The position numbers and the translations under genes are program-made. DNA of 64,000 nucleotides, taken from Citrobacter youngae ATCC 29220. GTDB taxonomy: Bacteria > Pseudomonadota > Gammaproteobacteria > Enterobacterales > Enterobacteriaceae. The notes under the pieces are model-generated. The model saw only the letters and a list, made by a program, of their open reading frames with translations. It was not told the DNA's origin and searched no databases. The DNA lies in the NCBI RefSeq assembly GCF_000155975.1, contig NZ_GG730299.1, positions 186,305 to 250,304 on the forward strand. Reading direction: 5' to 3'. How positions within the stretch are numbered: position 1 is the first letter of the stretch; every line of letters starts with the position of its first letter. This document shows positions 35,385-44,794 of this stretch, piece after piece.

Positions 35385-36350
35385 ATGACAAAATATGCTT
35401 TAGTAGGTGATGTTGGCGGCACCAACGCGCGTCTTGCTCTGTGCGACATTGCCAGCGGCGAGATTTCGCAGGCAAAAACCTATTCCGGGCTGGATTACCC
35501 AAGCCTTGAGGCGGTTGTACGCGTATACCTGGATGAGCATAGCGTCAGCGTAGAAGACGGTTGCATTGCCATTGCCTGTCCGATCACCGGCGACTGGGTG
35601 GCAATGACCAACCACACCTGGGCATTCTCTATTGCTGAGATGAAAAAAAATCTGGGCTTTAGCCATCTGGAAATCATCAACGATTTCACCGCCGTATCGA
35701 TGGCGATCCCGATGCTGAAAAAAGAGCATTTGATCCAGTTTGGCGGCGCGGAACCTGTTGAAGGTAAACCGATTGCCGTCTATGGCGCAGGAACCGGGCT
35801 CGGCGTGGCGCATCTGGTGCACGTTGATAAACGCTGGGTAAGCCTGCCTGGCGAAGGCGGTCATGTGGATTTTGCGCCTAACAGCGAAGAAGAGGGGATA
35901 ATCCTTGAGGTTCTGCGTGCGGAAATCGGTCACGTTTCTGCTGAGCGAGTGCTGTCAGGACCCGGGCTGGTGAATCTGTATCGCGCCATCGTCAAATCAG
36001 ACGGCCGCCTGCCGGAAAATCTGCAGCCGAAGGATATCACCGCCCGCGCGCTGGAAGATTCCTGTATCGACTGCCGCCGCGCGCTGTCGCTGTTCTGCGT
36101 GATTATGGGGCGCTTTGGCGGCGATCTGGCCCTCACGCTGGGCACGTTTGGCGGCGTATACATCGCTGGCGGGATCGTGCCGCGCTTCCTTGAATTCTTT
36201 AAGGCTTCCGGTTTCCGTGGTGGGTTTGAAGACAAAGGGCGTTTTAAAGCTTACGTTCAGGATATTCCGGTGTACCTGATTGTGCACGATAACCCTGGTC
36301 TGCTTGGCTCCGGTGCGCATCTGCGCCAGACGCTGGGGTATATTCTTTAA
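35385..36350 (+). CDS. glk: Glucokinase
   Basis: 321 aa hexokinase-fold kinase that phosphorylates cytoplasmic glucose with ATP, the non-PTS entry into glycolysis. The ATP phosphate motif [12 protein letters not shown] (residues 8-19) and the Asp base in INDFTAVS (about 100) are present, as is the GTGLG loop (about 137). AGCGGAGCAGTGGAAG precedes the start. It is ended by a strong terminator and followed by the fry operon. Confidence 0.97.
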   Translation: MTKYALVGDVGGTNARLALCDIASGEISQAKTYSGLDYPSLEAVVRVYLDEHSVSVEDGCIAIACPITGDWVAMTNHTWAFSIAEMKKNLGFSHLEIINDFTAVSMAIPMLKKEHLIQFGGAEPVEGKPIAVYGAGTGLGVAHLVHVDKRWVSLPGEGGHVDFAPNSEEEGIILEVLRAEIGHVSAERVLSGPGLVNLYRAIVKSDGRLPENLQPKDITARALEDSCIDCRRALSLFCVIMGRFGGDLALTLGTFGGVYIAGGIVPRFLEFFKASGFRGGFEDKGRFKAYVQDIPVYLIVHDNPGLLGSGAHLRQTLGYIL

Positions 36351-36370
36351 TCCCTCACTTAAAAGTTTGC

Positions 36371-36398
36371 AAAACCGCGTAAATCACGCGGTTTTTTT
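36371..36398 (+). terminator. Intrinsic terminator of glk
   Basis: AAAACCGCGT-AAATC-ACGCGGTTTTTTT, 20 bases after the stop. Confidence 0.87.
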
Positions 36399-36541
36399 AT
36401 GCCTGCCGCCCAGCTTTCCGACCTTCGTCACACTTCCTGATTGCTGGATTATTTGTCCAGTAAAAGCATTATTTGTCTGATAACGGTTGCTACTTTCCTC
36501 GGACCATAATTTCTCTCGTTAACTATTACGAGGAAATGAAT

Positions 36542-36868
36542 ATGAGCAAAAAATTAATTGCTGTCTGTGCGTGCCCGATGGGCCTGGCTCACACCTTTAT
36601 GGCGGCTCAGGCGCTGGAAGAAGCGGCGGTTGAAGCGGGTTATGAAGTGAAAATCGAAACTCAGGGCGCTGACGGAATTCAAAATCGTCTGACGGCGCAG
36701 GATATCGCTGAGGCGACGTTAATCATCCATTCAGTTGCCGTTACCCCGGAAGATAACGAGCGTTTTGAGTCGCGTGATGTATACGAAATTACGCTACAGG
36801 ACGCGATAAAAAATGCAGCTGGCATCATTAAAGAGATCGAAGAGATGGTTGCCGCTGAACAACAATAA
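36542..36868 (+). CDS. fryB: Fructose-type PTS enzyme IIB FryB
   Basis: 108 aa cytoplasmic IIB of the fructose PTS class. The phospho-Cys11 lies in the P-loop CPMGLAHT. The start at 36542 follows TTACGAGGAAATGA and gives MSKKLIAVCAC as in the family; an in-frame upstream ATG at 36473 is not supported. First gene of fryB-fryC-ypdF-ypdE-fryA. Substrate unknown. Confidence 0.93.
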   Translation: MSKKLIAVCACPMGLAHTFMAAQALEEAAVEAGYEVKIETQGADGIQNRLTAQDIAEATLIIHSVAVTPEDNERFESRDVYEITLQDAIKNAAGIIKEIEEMVAAEQQ

Positions 36869-36888
36869 TCATCGACAGGGAACTACGT

Positions 36889-38136
36889 ATGGCCATTAAA
36901 AAACGCAGTGCAACCGTTGTGCCAGGCGCATCTGGTGCGACAGCGGCAATAAAAAATCCACCGGCCTCCCGCAACAGCTTCTGGGGCGAACTTCCGCAGC
37001 ATGTGATGTCGGGTATTTCACGCATGGTGCCGACGTTAATTATGGGCGGGGTGATCCTCGCCTTCTCACAACTTATCGCCTACAGCTGGCTCGATATTCC
37101 TGCTGATACTGGCATCATGGATGCGCTGAACAGCGGAAAATTCACCGGGTTTAATCTCTCGTTGCTGAAATTTGCCTGGCTGTCGCAATCTTTTGGCGGT
37201 GTGCTGTTTGGTTTTGCCATTCCGATGTTTGCCGCGTTCGTTGCCAATTCGATTGGCGGTAAGCTGGCGTTTCCGGCGGGGTTCATCGGCGGGCTGATGT
37301 CTACTCAGCCTACGCAGATACTGAATTTTGACCCCTCGACGCTGCAATGGGCAACCACTGCTCCCGTACCCTCCACCTTTATCGGCGCGCTAATTATCTC
37401 GATTGTTGCCGGGTATCTGGTGAAGTGGATGAACCAAAAAATCCAGCTCCCTGATTTTCTGCTGGCATTCAAAACCACCTTTTTATTGCCCATTCTTTCC
37501 GCCATTTTCGTCATGCTGGCGATGTATTACGTGATAACGCCGTTTGGCGGCTGGATCAACGGCGGAATTCGTACACTGCTGACGGCGGCCGGAGAGAAAG
37601 GGACGCTGATGTATGCGATGGGGATTTCCGCGGCAACGGCGATTGACCTCGGCGGCCCCATTAATAAAGCCGCTGGATTTGTCGCCTTCAGCTTTACCAC
37701 CGATCACGTTCTACCGGTCACCGCGCGCTCGATTGCCATCGTGATCCCGCCGATTGGTCTCGGGCTGGCAACGCTGCTTGACCGCCGCTTAACGGGGAAA
37801 CGCCTGTTCAGCGCACAGCTCTACCCGCAGGGGAAAACGGCGATGTTCCTCGCGTTTATGGGCATCAGCGAGGGGGCTATCCCGTTTGCGCTGGAAAGCC
37901 CCATCACGGCAATTCCCTCCTACATGGTGGGCGCCATTGTCGGATCGACGGCTGCCGTCTGGCTGGGCGCGGTGCAGTGGTTCCCTGAATCAGCTATCTG
38001 GGCATGGCCGCTGGTGACCAATCTCGGCATCTATATGGGGGGGATCCTGTTAGGTGCGGTAATTACGGCGCTGATGGTGGTGTTCCTGCGGCATCTGATG
38101 TACCGCAAAGGCAAATTGCTGATTGAAAGCCTCTGA
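36889..38136 (+). CDS. fryC: Fructose-type PTS enzyme IIC FryC
   Basis: 415 aa membrane channel of the fructose PTS class, about ten hydrophobic segments. The conserved [14 protein letters not shown] block, part of the sugar site in IIC-Fru proteins, is at about residues 325-338; [12 protein letters not shown] is near 250. It works with separate FryB and with the IIA of FryA. ACAGGGAACTACGT precedes the start. Confidence 0.93.
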   Translation: MAIKKRSATVVPGASGATAAIKNPPASRNSFWGELPQHVMSGISRMVPTLIMGGVILAFSQLIAYSWLDIPADTGIMDALNSGKFTGFNLSLLKFAWLSQSFGGVLFGFAIPMFAAFVANSIGGKLAFPAGFIGGLMSTQPTQILNFDPSTLQWATTAPVPSTFIGALIISIVAGYLVKWMNQKIQLPDFLLAFKTTFLLPILSAIFVMLAMYYVITPFGGWINGGIRTLLTAAGEKGTLMYAMGISAATAIDLGGPINKAAGFVAFSFTTDHVLPVTARSIAIVIPPIGLGLATLLDRRLTGKRLFSAQLYPQGKTAMFLAFMGISEGAIPFALESPITAIPSYMVGAIVGSTAAVWLGAVQWFPESAIWAWPLVTNLGIYMGGILLGAVITALMVVFLRHLMYRKGKLLIESL

Positions 38137-38153
38137 TCAAAAGGATTGTAACC

Positions 38154-39239
38154 ATGAGCTTACTTGCCTCGCTGCGTGACTGGCTAACGGCGCAACATCT
38201 CGATGCGATGCTGCTGTCATCGCGGCAGAATAAACAGCCGCATATGGGGATCTCCAGCAGTTCAGGGTATGTGTTTATCAGCCGTGAAAGCGCACACATC
38301 CTGGTTGATGCACGTTATTACACCGATGTCGCCACGCGTACTCAGGGCTACCAGATCCATCTACTCGATGGAACACAGACGCTGTATTCGCGGGTAAATC
38401 AAATCATTGCTGACGAAAAGCTGCAGACGGTGGGGTTCGAAGGCGAGCACGTAAGCTGGGAAACGGCACAGGGCTGGTCAGGCAAACTGCATGGACGCCT
38501 GGTCAGCGCCGTGCCGGACGTACTTCGGCAGGTGAAAACGGCGCAGGAGATAGCCTGTATCCGCGAAGCCTGTCGGATTGCCGACCTCAGTGCTGAACAT
38601 ATACGCCGCTTTATTCAACCCGGTTTGAGTGAGCGCGAAATTGCCGCCGAACTGGAGTGGTATATGCGCATGCTCGGCGCAGACAAAGCCTCTTTTGACA
38701 CCATTGTCGCCAGCGGCTGGCGCGGGGCGCTGCCGCACGGCAAAGCCAGCGATAAACGGGTTGCTGCGGGCGAATTCATTACGCTGGATTTTGGCGCACA
38801 GTATCAGGGGTATTGTTCGGATATGACGCGCACGTTTCGCATACCCGACACAAGCCAACCTGCAGAAGAAAGCGCACTATTTTCGATTTATCAGGTCGTT
38901 CTGGAAGCGCAGTTGGCGGCGGTGGCGGCAATCCGGCCAGGTCGGCGTTGCAATGAGGTGGATGCCGCAGCCAGGCAGGTTATTACGCAGGCGGGCTATG
39001 GCGATAAATTTGGCCACAATACCGGACACGCTATTGGCATTGAGGTCCATGAGAACCCACGTTTTTCGCCCACCGATGCGACGCCTCTGGCGGCGGGAAT
39101 GCTGCTCACCGTCGAGCCGGGTATTTACCTGCCGGGACAGGGCGGGGTGCGTATCGAAGACGTGGTGCTGGTTACGCCAGACGGCGGAGAGGTGCTCTAC
39201 AGCATGGCGAAAACATTGCTACACACGGGGGATGCATAA
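38154..39239 (+). CDS. ypdF: M24 aminopeptidase YpdF
   Basis: 361 aa pita-bread metallopeptidase. E. coli YpdF is a Met-Xaa and Xaa-Pro aminopeptidase. Metal ligands are visible as Asp in [19 protein letters not shown] (about residues 212-223), His in HNTGHAIG (about 287), Glu in TVEPGIY (about 320) and Glu in VRIEDVV (about 335). Its stop overlaps the ypdE start (ATAATGG). It is inside a PTS operon. Confidence 0.93.
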   Translation: MSLLASLRDWLTAQHLDAMLLSSRQNKQPHMGISSSSGYVFISRESAHILVDARYYTDVATRTQGYQIHLLDGTQTLYSRVNQIIADEKLQTVGFEGEHVSWETAQGWSGKLHGRLVSAVPDVLRQVKTAQEIACIREACRIADLSAEHIRRFIQPGLSEREIAAELEWYMRMLGADKASFDTIVASGWRGALPHGKASDKRVAAGEFITLDFGAQYQGYCSDMTRTFRIPDTSQPAEESALFSIYQVVLEAQLAAVAAIRPGRRCNEVDAAARQVITQAGYGDKFGHNTGHAIGIEVHENPRFSPTDATPLAAGMLLTVEPGIYLPGQGGVRIEDVVLVTPDGGEVLYSMAKTLLHTGDA

Positions 39240-40279
39240 TGGATTTATCGTTACTGAAGGCGCTGAGCGAGGCTGACGCGATCGCCTCTTCAGAACAGGA
39301 GGTGCGGCAGATCTTGCTCGAAGAAGCAGATCGTCTGCACAAAGAAGTGCGCTTCGATGGGCTGGGGTCGGTGTTGATCCGCCTGAATGAATCAACCGGT
39401 CCGAAGGTAATGATTTGTGCGCATATGGATGAAGTGGGATTTATTGTGCGCAGTATTTCCAGCGAAGGGGCGATCGATGTGCTGTCGGTGGGAAATGTGC
39501 GTATGGCGGCCAGACAGTTGCAGCCGGTGCGGATTACCACCCGGGAAGAAAGCAAAATTCCCGGCCTGCTCGACGGAGATCGCAACGGCAATGAGGTGAA
39601 TGCGCTGCGGGTAGATATTGGCGCGCGGTCTTATGACGAAGTGCTTCAGGCCGGCGTGCGCCCAGGCGATCGCGTCACCTTTGACACGACTTTTCAGGTT
39701 TTGCCGCACCAGCGCGTCATGGGCAAAGCCTTTGATGACCGGCTTGGATGTTATTTGCTGATAGCGCTGCTGCGCGAATGGCATGACGCCATTCTCCCTT
39801 GCGAGGTCTGGCTGGTGGCCAGTTCCAGTGAAGAAGTTGGACTGCGGGGAGGGCAAACGGCGGCGCGTGCGGTTACGCCCGATGTGGCGATCGTGCTGGA
39901 CACCGCCTGCTGGGCTAAAAATTTCGATTATGGCGCGGCCAACCACCGACAGCTCGGCAAAGGTCCGATGCTGGTGCTGAGCGATAAATCGCTGATTGCG
40001 CCGCCAAAGCTGACGGCATGGATTGAAAGTGTAGCCACTGACGCGGGCATCCCATTACAGCTCGATATGTTCAGTAATGGCGGTACCGACGGCGGAGCCG
40101 TCCATGTCAGCGGTACGGGGATCCCAACGGTTGTCATGGGGCCTGCCACGCGTCATGGACACTGCGCGGCGTCGATTGCCGACTGTCGTGACATCATCCA
40201 GACGCAGCAGTTGCTGTCGGCTGTTATTTCACATCTTACGTGCGAAACCGTGGCTCATCTGACGGACTTCAGATGCTGA
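39239..40279 (+). CDS. ypdE: M42-family aminopeptidase YpdE
   Basis: 346 aa co-catalytic metallopeptidase of the M42 (glutamyl aminopeptidase/cellulase-M) family. Ligands visible are His in CAHMDEVG (about 62), Asp in FDDRLGCY (about 168), Glu-Glu in [11 protein letters not shown] (about 198), Asp in VLDTACW (about 221) and His in TRHGHCAAS (about 306). E. coli YpdE removes N-terminal residues from short peptides and is said to act together with YpdF. Homologues FrvX and SgcX also sit in PTS operons. Confidence 0.92.
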   Translation: MDLSLLKALSEADAIASSEQEVRQILLEEADRLHKEVRFDGLGSVLIRLNESTGPKVMICAHMDEVGFIVRSISSEGAIDVLSVGNVRMAARQLQPVRITTREESKIPGLLDGDRNGNEVNALRVDIGARSYDEVLQAGVRPGDRVTFDTTFQVLPHQRVMGKAFDDRLGCYLLIALLREWHDAILPCEVWLVASSSEEVGLRGGQTAARAVTPDVAIVLDTACWAKNFDYGAANHRQLGKGPMLVLSDKSLIAPPKLTAWIESVATDAGIPLQLDMFSNGGTDGGAVHVSGTGIPTVVMGPATRHGHCAASIADCRDIIQTQQLLSAVISHLTCETVAHLTDFRC

Positions 40280-40302
40280 TTTCGCGCTAATCAGGAGTTG
40301 TT

Positions 40303-42798
40303 ATGCTAACGATTCAATTTCTTTGCCCGTTGCCTAATGGCCTGCACGCGCGTCCAGCATGGGAGCTGAAAGAGCAGTGCAGCCAGTGGCAAAGTGAGGT
40401 GATGTTTTTCAACCATCGGCAGAACGCCAAAGCGGATGCGAAAAGCTCGCTGGCGCTGATTGGCACCGCGACGCTGTTTAACGACAGCTGCAGCTTAACC
40501 ATCACTGGTCACGATGAAGAGCAGGCCAGGCGAGTGCTGGAGGAATACCTTCAGCACCGGTTTATCGACAGCGACAGCGTTCAGCCTGGGGCGGCGGAAC
40601 TGGCGGCGCATCCGTTGCCGCGTTCGCTGATTCGGCTCAATCCGGATTTACTGTACGGCACCGTGCTGGCAGGCGGCGTGGGGGCAGGTCAGCTGACGCT
40701 TTGGCAGAGCGATAATCTGGAAAGCTATCGCGCGATTGCGGCAAGTGCGGAAGACAACGCCAGGCTGGAGCACAGTCTGGCGACGCTGGCGGAACTGCTC
40801 AATCAGCAACTGCGCGAGCGCGATGGTGAGAGTAAAACCATTCTCAGCGCGCATCTGTCCCTGATTCAGGATGACGAGTTTGCCGGAAATATTCGCCGCT
40901 TAATGCTGGAGCAGCATCTGGGGCTGGGGGCGGCGATTATTACCAATATGGAGCAGGTATGCGGCAAGCTGTCGGCTTCCGGCAGCGATTACCTGCGTGA
41001 ACGCGTTAGCGACATCCGCGACATCAGCGAACAACTGCTGCACATTACCTGGCCTGAAAAGCGGCCGCGCAATGCGCTGGTGCTGGAAAAACCAACGATT
41101 CTGGTGGCTGAAGATCTGACGCCCAGTCAGTTTTTGAGCCTCGATTTGCAGCATCTGTCAGGCATGATCCTTGAGAAAACAGGGCGCACCTCGCATACGC
41201 TGATCCTCGCTCGGGCGTCGGCGATTCCGGTGCTTAGCGGCTTGCCGCTGGCAGCGATTAGCCGCTATGCCGGGCAACCCGCGGTCCTGGATGCCCGTTG
41301 TGGGGTCCTGGCCATCAATCCAGACGATGCCGTTCGCGGCTATTACGCGATTGCGCAGAAGCTGGCCGACGAATGCCAGCGTCGGCAGGCGCTTGACGCC
41401 GCCCAGCCCGCACTGACCAAAGATAACCAGCGTATAGACGTTGCAGCGAATATCGGTACCGCACTGGAAGCGCCGGGGGCATTTGCTAACGGCGCGGAAG
41501 GGATTGGGTTGTTCCGCACAGAAATGCTGTTTATGGACCGCGACAGCGCTCCCGACGAACAGGAGCAGTTTGAAGCCTACCAGCAGGTGCTGTTGGCCGC
41601 GGGCGACAAGCCGGTTATCTTTCGCACGATGGACATTGGTGGCGATAAGAACATCCGTTATCTCAATATTCCGCAGGAAGAAAATCCGTTCCTGGGCTAT
41701 CGCGCGGTGCGGATTTATCCCGAGTTCGCCGGGCTGTTTCGCACGCAGCTGCGCGCCATTTTACGCGCGGCAACCTTCGGTAATGCGCAGCTGATGATCC
41801 CGATGGTGCACAGCCTCGACCAGATTTTATGGGTAAAAAGCGAATTGCAAAAAGCGCTGGTGGAGCTGAAGGCCGAGGGCTTACGTCACGCTCCGACAAT
41901 TTCATTGGGAATTATGGTTGAAGTACCGTCGGTGTGTTACATCATCGACCACTTCTGCGACGAGGTGGATTTCTTCAGCATTGGTTCAAATGATATGACC
42001 CAGTATCTGTACGCCGTCGATCGCAATAATCCTCGCGTGTCGCCGCTGTACAACCCGATTACGCCCTCGTTCTTGCGGATGTTGCAGCAGATTGTCCGCG
42101 TGGCGCACGAACGCGGTAAATGGGTGGGGATTTGCGGTGAGCTGGGCGGAGAAGGTCGTTACTTGCCGCTGCTGTTGGGCTTAGGACTCGACGAGCTAAG
42201 TATGAGCAGCCCTCGGATTCCGGCGGTGAAAAGTCAGCTTCGTCAACTGGACAGCCAGGCGTGTCGGGAACTCGCCACGCAGGCCTGCGAGTGTCGCAGC
42301 GCTCAGGAGATTGAAGATCTGTTGAACCAGTTTGCACCGCAGAAAGACGTGCGCCCGCTACTGGCGCTGGAGAATATTTTTGTTGGCGAGCCCCTTACCA
42401 ACAAAGAGCAGGTGATCCAGTTCCTGTGCGGCAATCTTGGGGTAAATGGACGCACCGAACATCCGTTCGAGCTGGAGGAAGATATCTGGCAGCGCGAGGA
42501 GATAGTGACCACCGCCGTTGGTTTCGGGGTGGCTATCCCCCACACGAAATCCCAGTGGATCGCCCATTCCAGTATCAGCATTGCCCGGCTTGCTCAGCCG
42601 ATAGACTGGCAGTCCGAGATGGGCGACGTTGAACTGGTGATCATGCTGACGCTGGGGGCCGATCAAGGCATTAACCACGTGAAGGTCTTCTCGCAGCTGG
42701 CGCGTAAGCTGGTGAACAAGCAGTTCCGCCAGTCGCTGTTTGCCGCTACCGATGCCGAAAGCATTCTGGCGCTGCTGGAGGCGGAACTGACGTTTTAA
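40303..42798 (+). CDS. fryA: Multiphosphoryl transfer protein FryA (HPr-EI-IIA fusion)
   Basis: 831 aa with three PTS modules. HPr-like, residues 1-90 (phospho-His15 in NGLHARPAW); enzyme I, about 115-680 (phospho-His298 in GRTSHTLILARA, PEP site FFSIGSNDMTQY, catalytic Cys in WVGICGELGGE); fructose-type IIA, about 690-831 (His747 in GVAIPHTKSQW). All three phosphorylation sites are intact, so it could power FryBC without PtsHI. Last gene of the fry operon, followed by a long hairpin. Confidence 0.94.
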   Translation: MLTIQFLCPLPNGLHARPAWELKEQCSQWQSEVMFFNHRQNAKADAKSSLALIGTATLFNDSCSLTITGHDEEQARRVLEEYLQHRFIDSDSVQPGAAELAAHPLPRSLIRLNPDLLYGTVLAGGVGAGQLTLWQSDNLESYRAIAASAEDNARLEHSLATLAELLNQQLRERDGESKTILSAHLSLIQDDEFAGNIRRLMLEQHLGLGAAIITNMEQVCGKLSASGSDYLRERVSDIRDISEQLLHITWPEKRPRNALVLEKPTILVAEDLTPSQFLSLDLQHLSGMILEKTGRTSHTLILARASAIPVLSGLPLAAISRYAGQPAVLDARCGVLAINPDDAVRGYYAIAQKLADECQRRQALDAAQPALTKDNQRIDVAANIGTALEAPGAFANGAEGIGLFRTEMLFMDRDSAPDEQEQFEAYQQVLLAAGDKPVIFRTMDIGGDKNIRYLNIPQEENPFLGYRAVRIYPEFAGLFRTQLRAILRAATFGNAQLMIPMVHSLDQILWVKSELQKALVELKAEGLRHAPTISLGIMVEVPSVCYIIDHFCDEVDFFSIGSNDMTQYLYAVDRNNPRVSPLYNPITPSFLRMLQQIVRVAHERGKWVGICGELGGEGRYLPLLLGLGLDELSMSSPRIPAVKSQLRQLDSQACRELATQACECRSAQEIEDLLNQFAPQKDVRPLLALENIFVGEPLTNKEQVIQFLCGNLGVNGRTEHPFELEEDIWQREEIVTTAVGFGVAIPHTKSQWIAHSSISIARLAQPIDWQSEMGDVELVIMLTLGADQGINHVKVFSQLARKLVNKQFRQSLFAATDAESILALLEAELTF

Positions 42799-42815
42799 AT
42801 GCCACTGTGAGGAAC

Positions 42816-42856
42816 GTTTTCCAGCCTGCGGCCATGGGTTTGCAGGCTGGGTAAAA
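42816..42856. terminator. Long hairpin after fryA
   Basis: GTTTT-CCAGCCTGC faces GCAGGCTGG-GT-AAAAC around a 12-nt loop. The stem is strong but no T-run follows on the plus strand, so terminator function is uncertain. The 368 bp from fryA to ypdC hold this hairpin and a possible 62-codon gene. Confidence 0.45.
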
Positions 42857-42876
42857 CGCTTTCGCCAGAGGAATTA

Positions 42877-43065
42877 TCAATCAGCGGTATTTTGAATCGG
42901 CAGTTTCCCGGCCCTTAACAGCGTCATCTCTTGTTTGCACAGCAGGACTACCGCCTGGCGGCCTTTGACACGGCGGGCGGTGAGCGCTCTTTTCACTGTC
43001 CGGCGATCCGCACCTGATTCCAGCATCTGAAAACACATCAGGGAGAGTGCGCGTCTGTTTTTCAT
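42877..43065 (-). CDS. Possible small basic protein, unrecognised
   Basis: 62 aa. I do not recognise a family. It is basic and helical, with RRTVKRALTARRVKGR in the middle; two Cys at about 11 and 43. The ATG at 43065 has only a weak AAGTGA ribosome site. It lies downstream of ypdC on the same strand, 101 bp away. The composition looks coding rather than random, but it may be spurious. Confidence 0.4.
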   Translation of the reverse strand: MKNRRALSLMCFQMLESGADRRTVKRALTARRVKGRQAVVLLCKQEMTLLRAGKLPIQNTAD

Positions 43066-43166
43066 CGAATATTCACTTTGTTGAGTAAGCCTGCACGTTA
43101 TGCGCGAAGGGGCTGTATTCTACAACGATGCGAGTGGATATCGCTAACGCGTTGGTGTTGTATCAG

Positions 43167-44030
43167 TCAACGAGCTGACTGGAAGCGCGCGCCGTACTCG
43201 CCCGGCGTCAGGCCAAACTGACGCCGGAACAGGCGGCAAAAATAATCACTGTCCTGATACCCGCAACGCTGCGCGACTTCGCTAATCGACAGATGATATT
43301 TCTGTAAGATGATGCGCGCCTTCGCCATTCTGACCCACCGCACGTACTCGACAAATCCCATGGTGCCGTGCTGGGTAAATATTTTTGATAAGTGGTTCGG
43401 CGAGATATTAAAAAACTGCGCCACGTTTTCCCGGCTCAGCGGCTGGGCATAGTTGTCCTGTACCCAATTACATATGCTGTGATAGAGAAATTCAGAACGC
43501 GGGCGCGCTATGTCAGGCCGGGTGTTGACCACGCTGCGGCACAGGTGCAGCAGACTCAGCACCAGCGGCTGAATAATATCCTGGGCCTGGGGTGAGCGGC
43601 TTAAATGGGTTAATGCGGTAAGCATCGCCTCGCCTTCACCGCGCTGGGGATGCGGTAACTCAATGCGCCGTACGGGGCGTAACAGCGATGCGGTTCGGTT
43701 GTCGTAAAAAGAGAGTCCCAGCCAGGCCGCAGAAAATATCAGGCTCAAGAGCATCACCGGTTTATCGCTGCCTGGTAAATTCGCCGCTTTAGCCGGGATG
43801 AACAACATGTCACCTTCCGCCAGGCTGTGCTGCTGTTTTTCCAGTAGGTTGCTGTACTCTCCACGCAGCACGATATCCAGGCGGGGCAGGTCAATACATA
43901 AACTGCCGGTCGGTAATGTGGCTCGTTGCGTCGCGAACCACACGCGTCCCAGACGCTGGGGGTTTAACACCAGGCCGCTGAGCAGATCGGCAAAAAACTG
44001 TTGGTCGGCGGGTAGGCCTGGCTCTTTCAT
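43167..44030 (-). CDS. ypdC: AraC-family regulator YpdC
   Basis: 287 aa. The C-terminal 100 residues contain two helix-turn-helix units (LSRENVAQFFNISPNHLSKI and ISEVAQRCGYQDSDYFCRLF) and the AraC tail FRRQFGLTPGEYG. The N-terminal cupin-like part should sense a ligand. It is the last gene of ypdA-ypdB-ypdC, 15 bp after ypdB. Targets are unknown; the neighbouring fry operon is an obvious candidate. Confidence 0.92.
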   Translation of the reverse strand: MKEPGLPADQQFFADLLSGLVLNPQRLGRVWFATQRATLPTGSLCIDLPRLDIVLRGEYSNLLEKQQHSLAEGDMLFIPAKAANLPGSDKPVMLLSLIFSAAWLGLSFYDNRTASLLRPVRRIELPHPQRGEGEAMLTALTHLSRSPQAQDIIQPLVLSLLHLCRSVVNTRPDIARPRSEFLYHSICNWVQDNYAQPLSRENVAQFFNISPNHLSKIFTQHGTMGFVEYVRWVRMAKARIILQKYHLSISEVAQRCGYQDSDYFCRLFRRQFGLTPGEYGARFQSAR

Positions 44031-44045
44031 GGCTCTTTCTCTGCG

Positions 44046-44780
44046 CTATAAGTGCATTAACTGCCTGAACTCTTTCACTTTACTCCGACTAACCGGGATT
44101 TCAAATTCCAGATCTTTTAAGCGCAAAATGTAAGTGTTGTTAAACCAGGGTTCGATCTCGCGAATTTTATTCAGATTCACGCAGAATGAGCGGTGACAGC
44201 GAAAGAAATGCGAAGCAGGCAGTTTGCTGCAAAATTCGGTGATGTTCATTGGCATCACATACGACTCGCGGCGGGTGTAAACGAAGGTCATCTTTTCATG
44301 GGCTTCAGCGTAGTAGATGTCGTTGATCGGGGTAACGATGATCCGCTCATCTTTGATCAGGTTGATCGTGTCGTTTCCACGGATCGCCGGGCTGACCGGC
44401 GAGGTTCCCGTTTGCTGCTGCTGCCAGGCCGCCTCCAGCTTTTGCAGCATGCCGACAATGCGCGATTCCTGATACGGTTTCAAAATGTAGTCAAAGGCTT
44501 CCAGTTCGAAAGCTTCCACAGCATGCTCTTTCCACGCGGTAATAAACACGATAAAGGGCTTATGCGCGAACTGGCTGATGTTTTGCGCCAACAATACGCC
44601 ATCCAGCGAGGGAATATTAATATCCAGAAAAATAGCGTCAACGCGGTTGTGCTGAAGATATTTGAGTACGTCCAGACCGTCGTCAAACGTGCCGACAATC
44701 TCCATCTGGCTGTGCTCTTTTATCAGCCAGCTGAGTTCCTGTTGGGCCAGGAATTCATCTTCGACAATGATGACTTTCAC
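44046..44780 (-). CDS. ypdB: LytTR response regulator YpdB (PyrR-type)
   Basis: 244 aa. Receiver domain residues 1-115 with phospho-Asp in AIFLDINIPSLDG (about 53) and Lys in ILKPYQ (about 103); LytTR DNA-binding domain from about 140 (MTFVYTRRESYVMPMN, FRCHRSFCVN). With YpdA it forms a pyruvate-responsive system in E. coli that activates yhjX. It is 14 bp after ypdA. Confidence 0.95.
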   Translation of the reverse strand: MKVIIVEDEFLAQQELSWLIKEHSQMEIVGTFDDGLDVLKYLQHNRVDAIFLDINIPSLDGVLLAQNISQFAHKPFIVFITAWKEHAVEAFELEAFDYILKPYQESRIVGMLQKLEAAWQQQQTGTSPVSPAIRGNDTINLIKDERIIVTPINDIYYAEAHEKMTFVYTRRESYVMPMNITEFCSKLPASHFFRCHRSFCVNLNKIREIEPWFNNTYILRLKDLEFEIPVSRSKVKEFRQLMHL

Positions 44781-44794
44781 GACTTCACTCCTGG

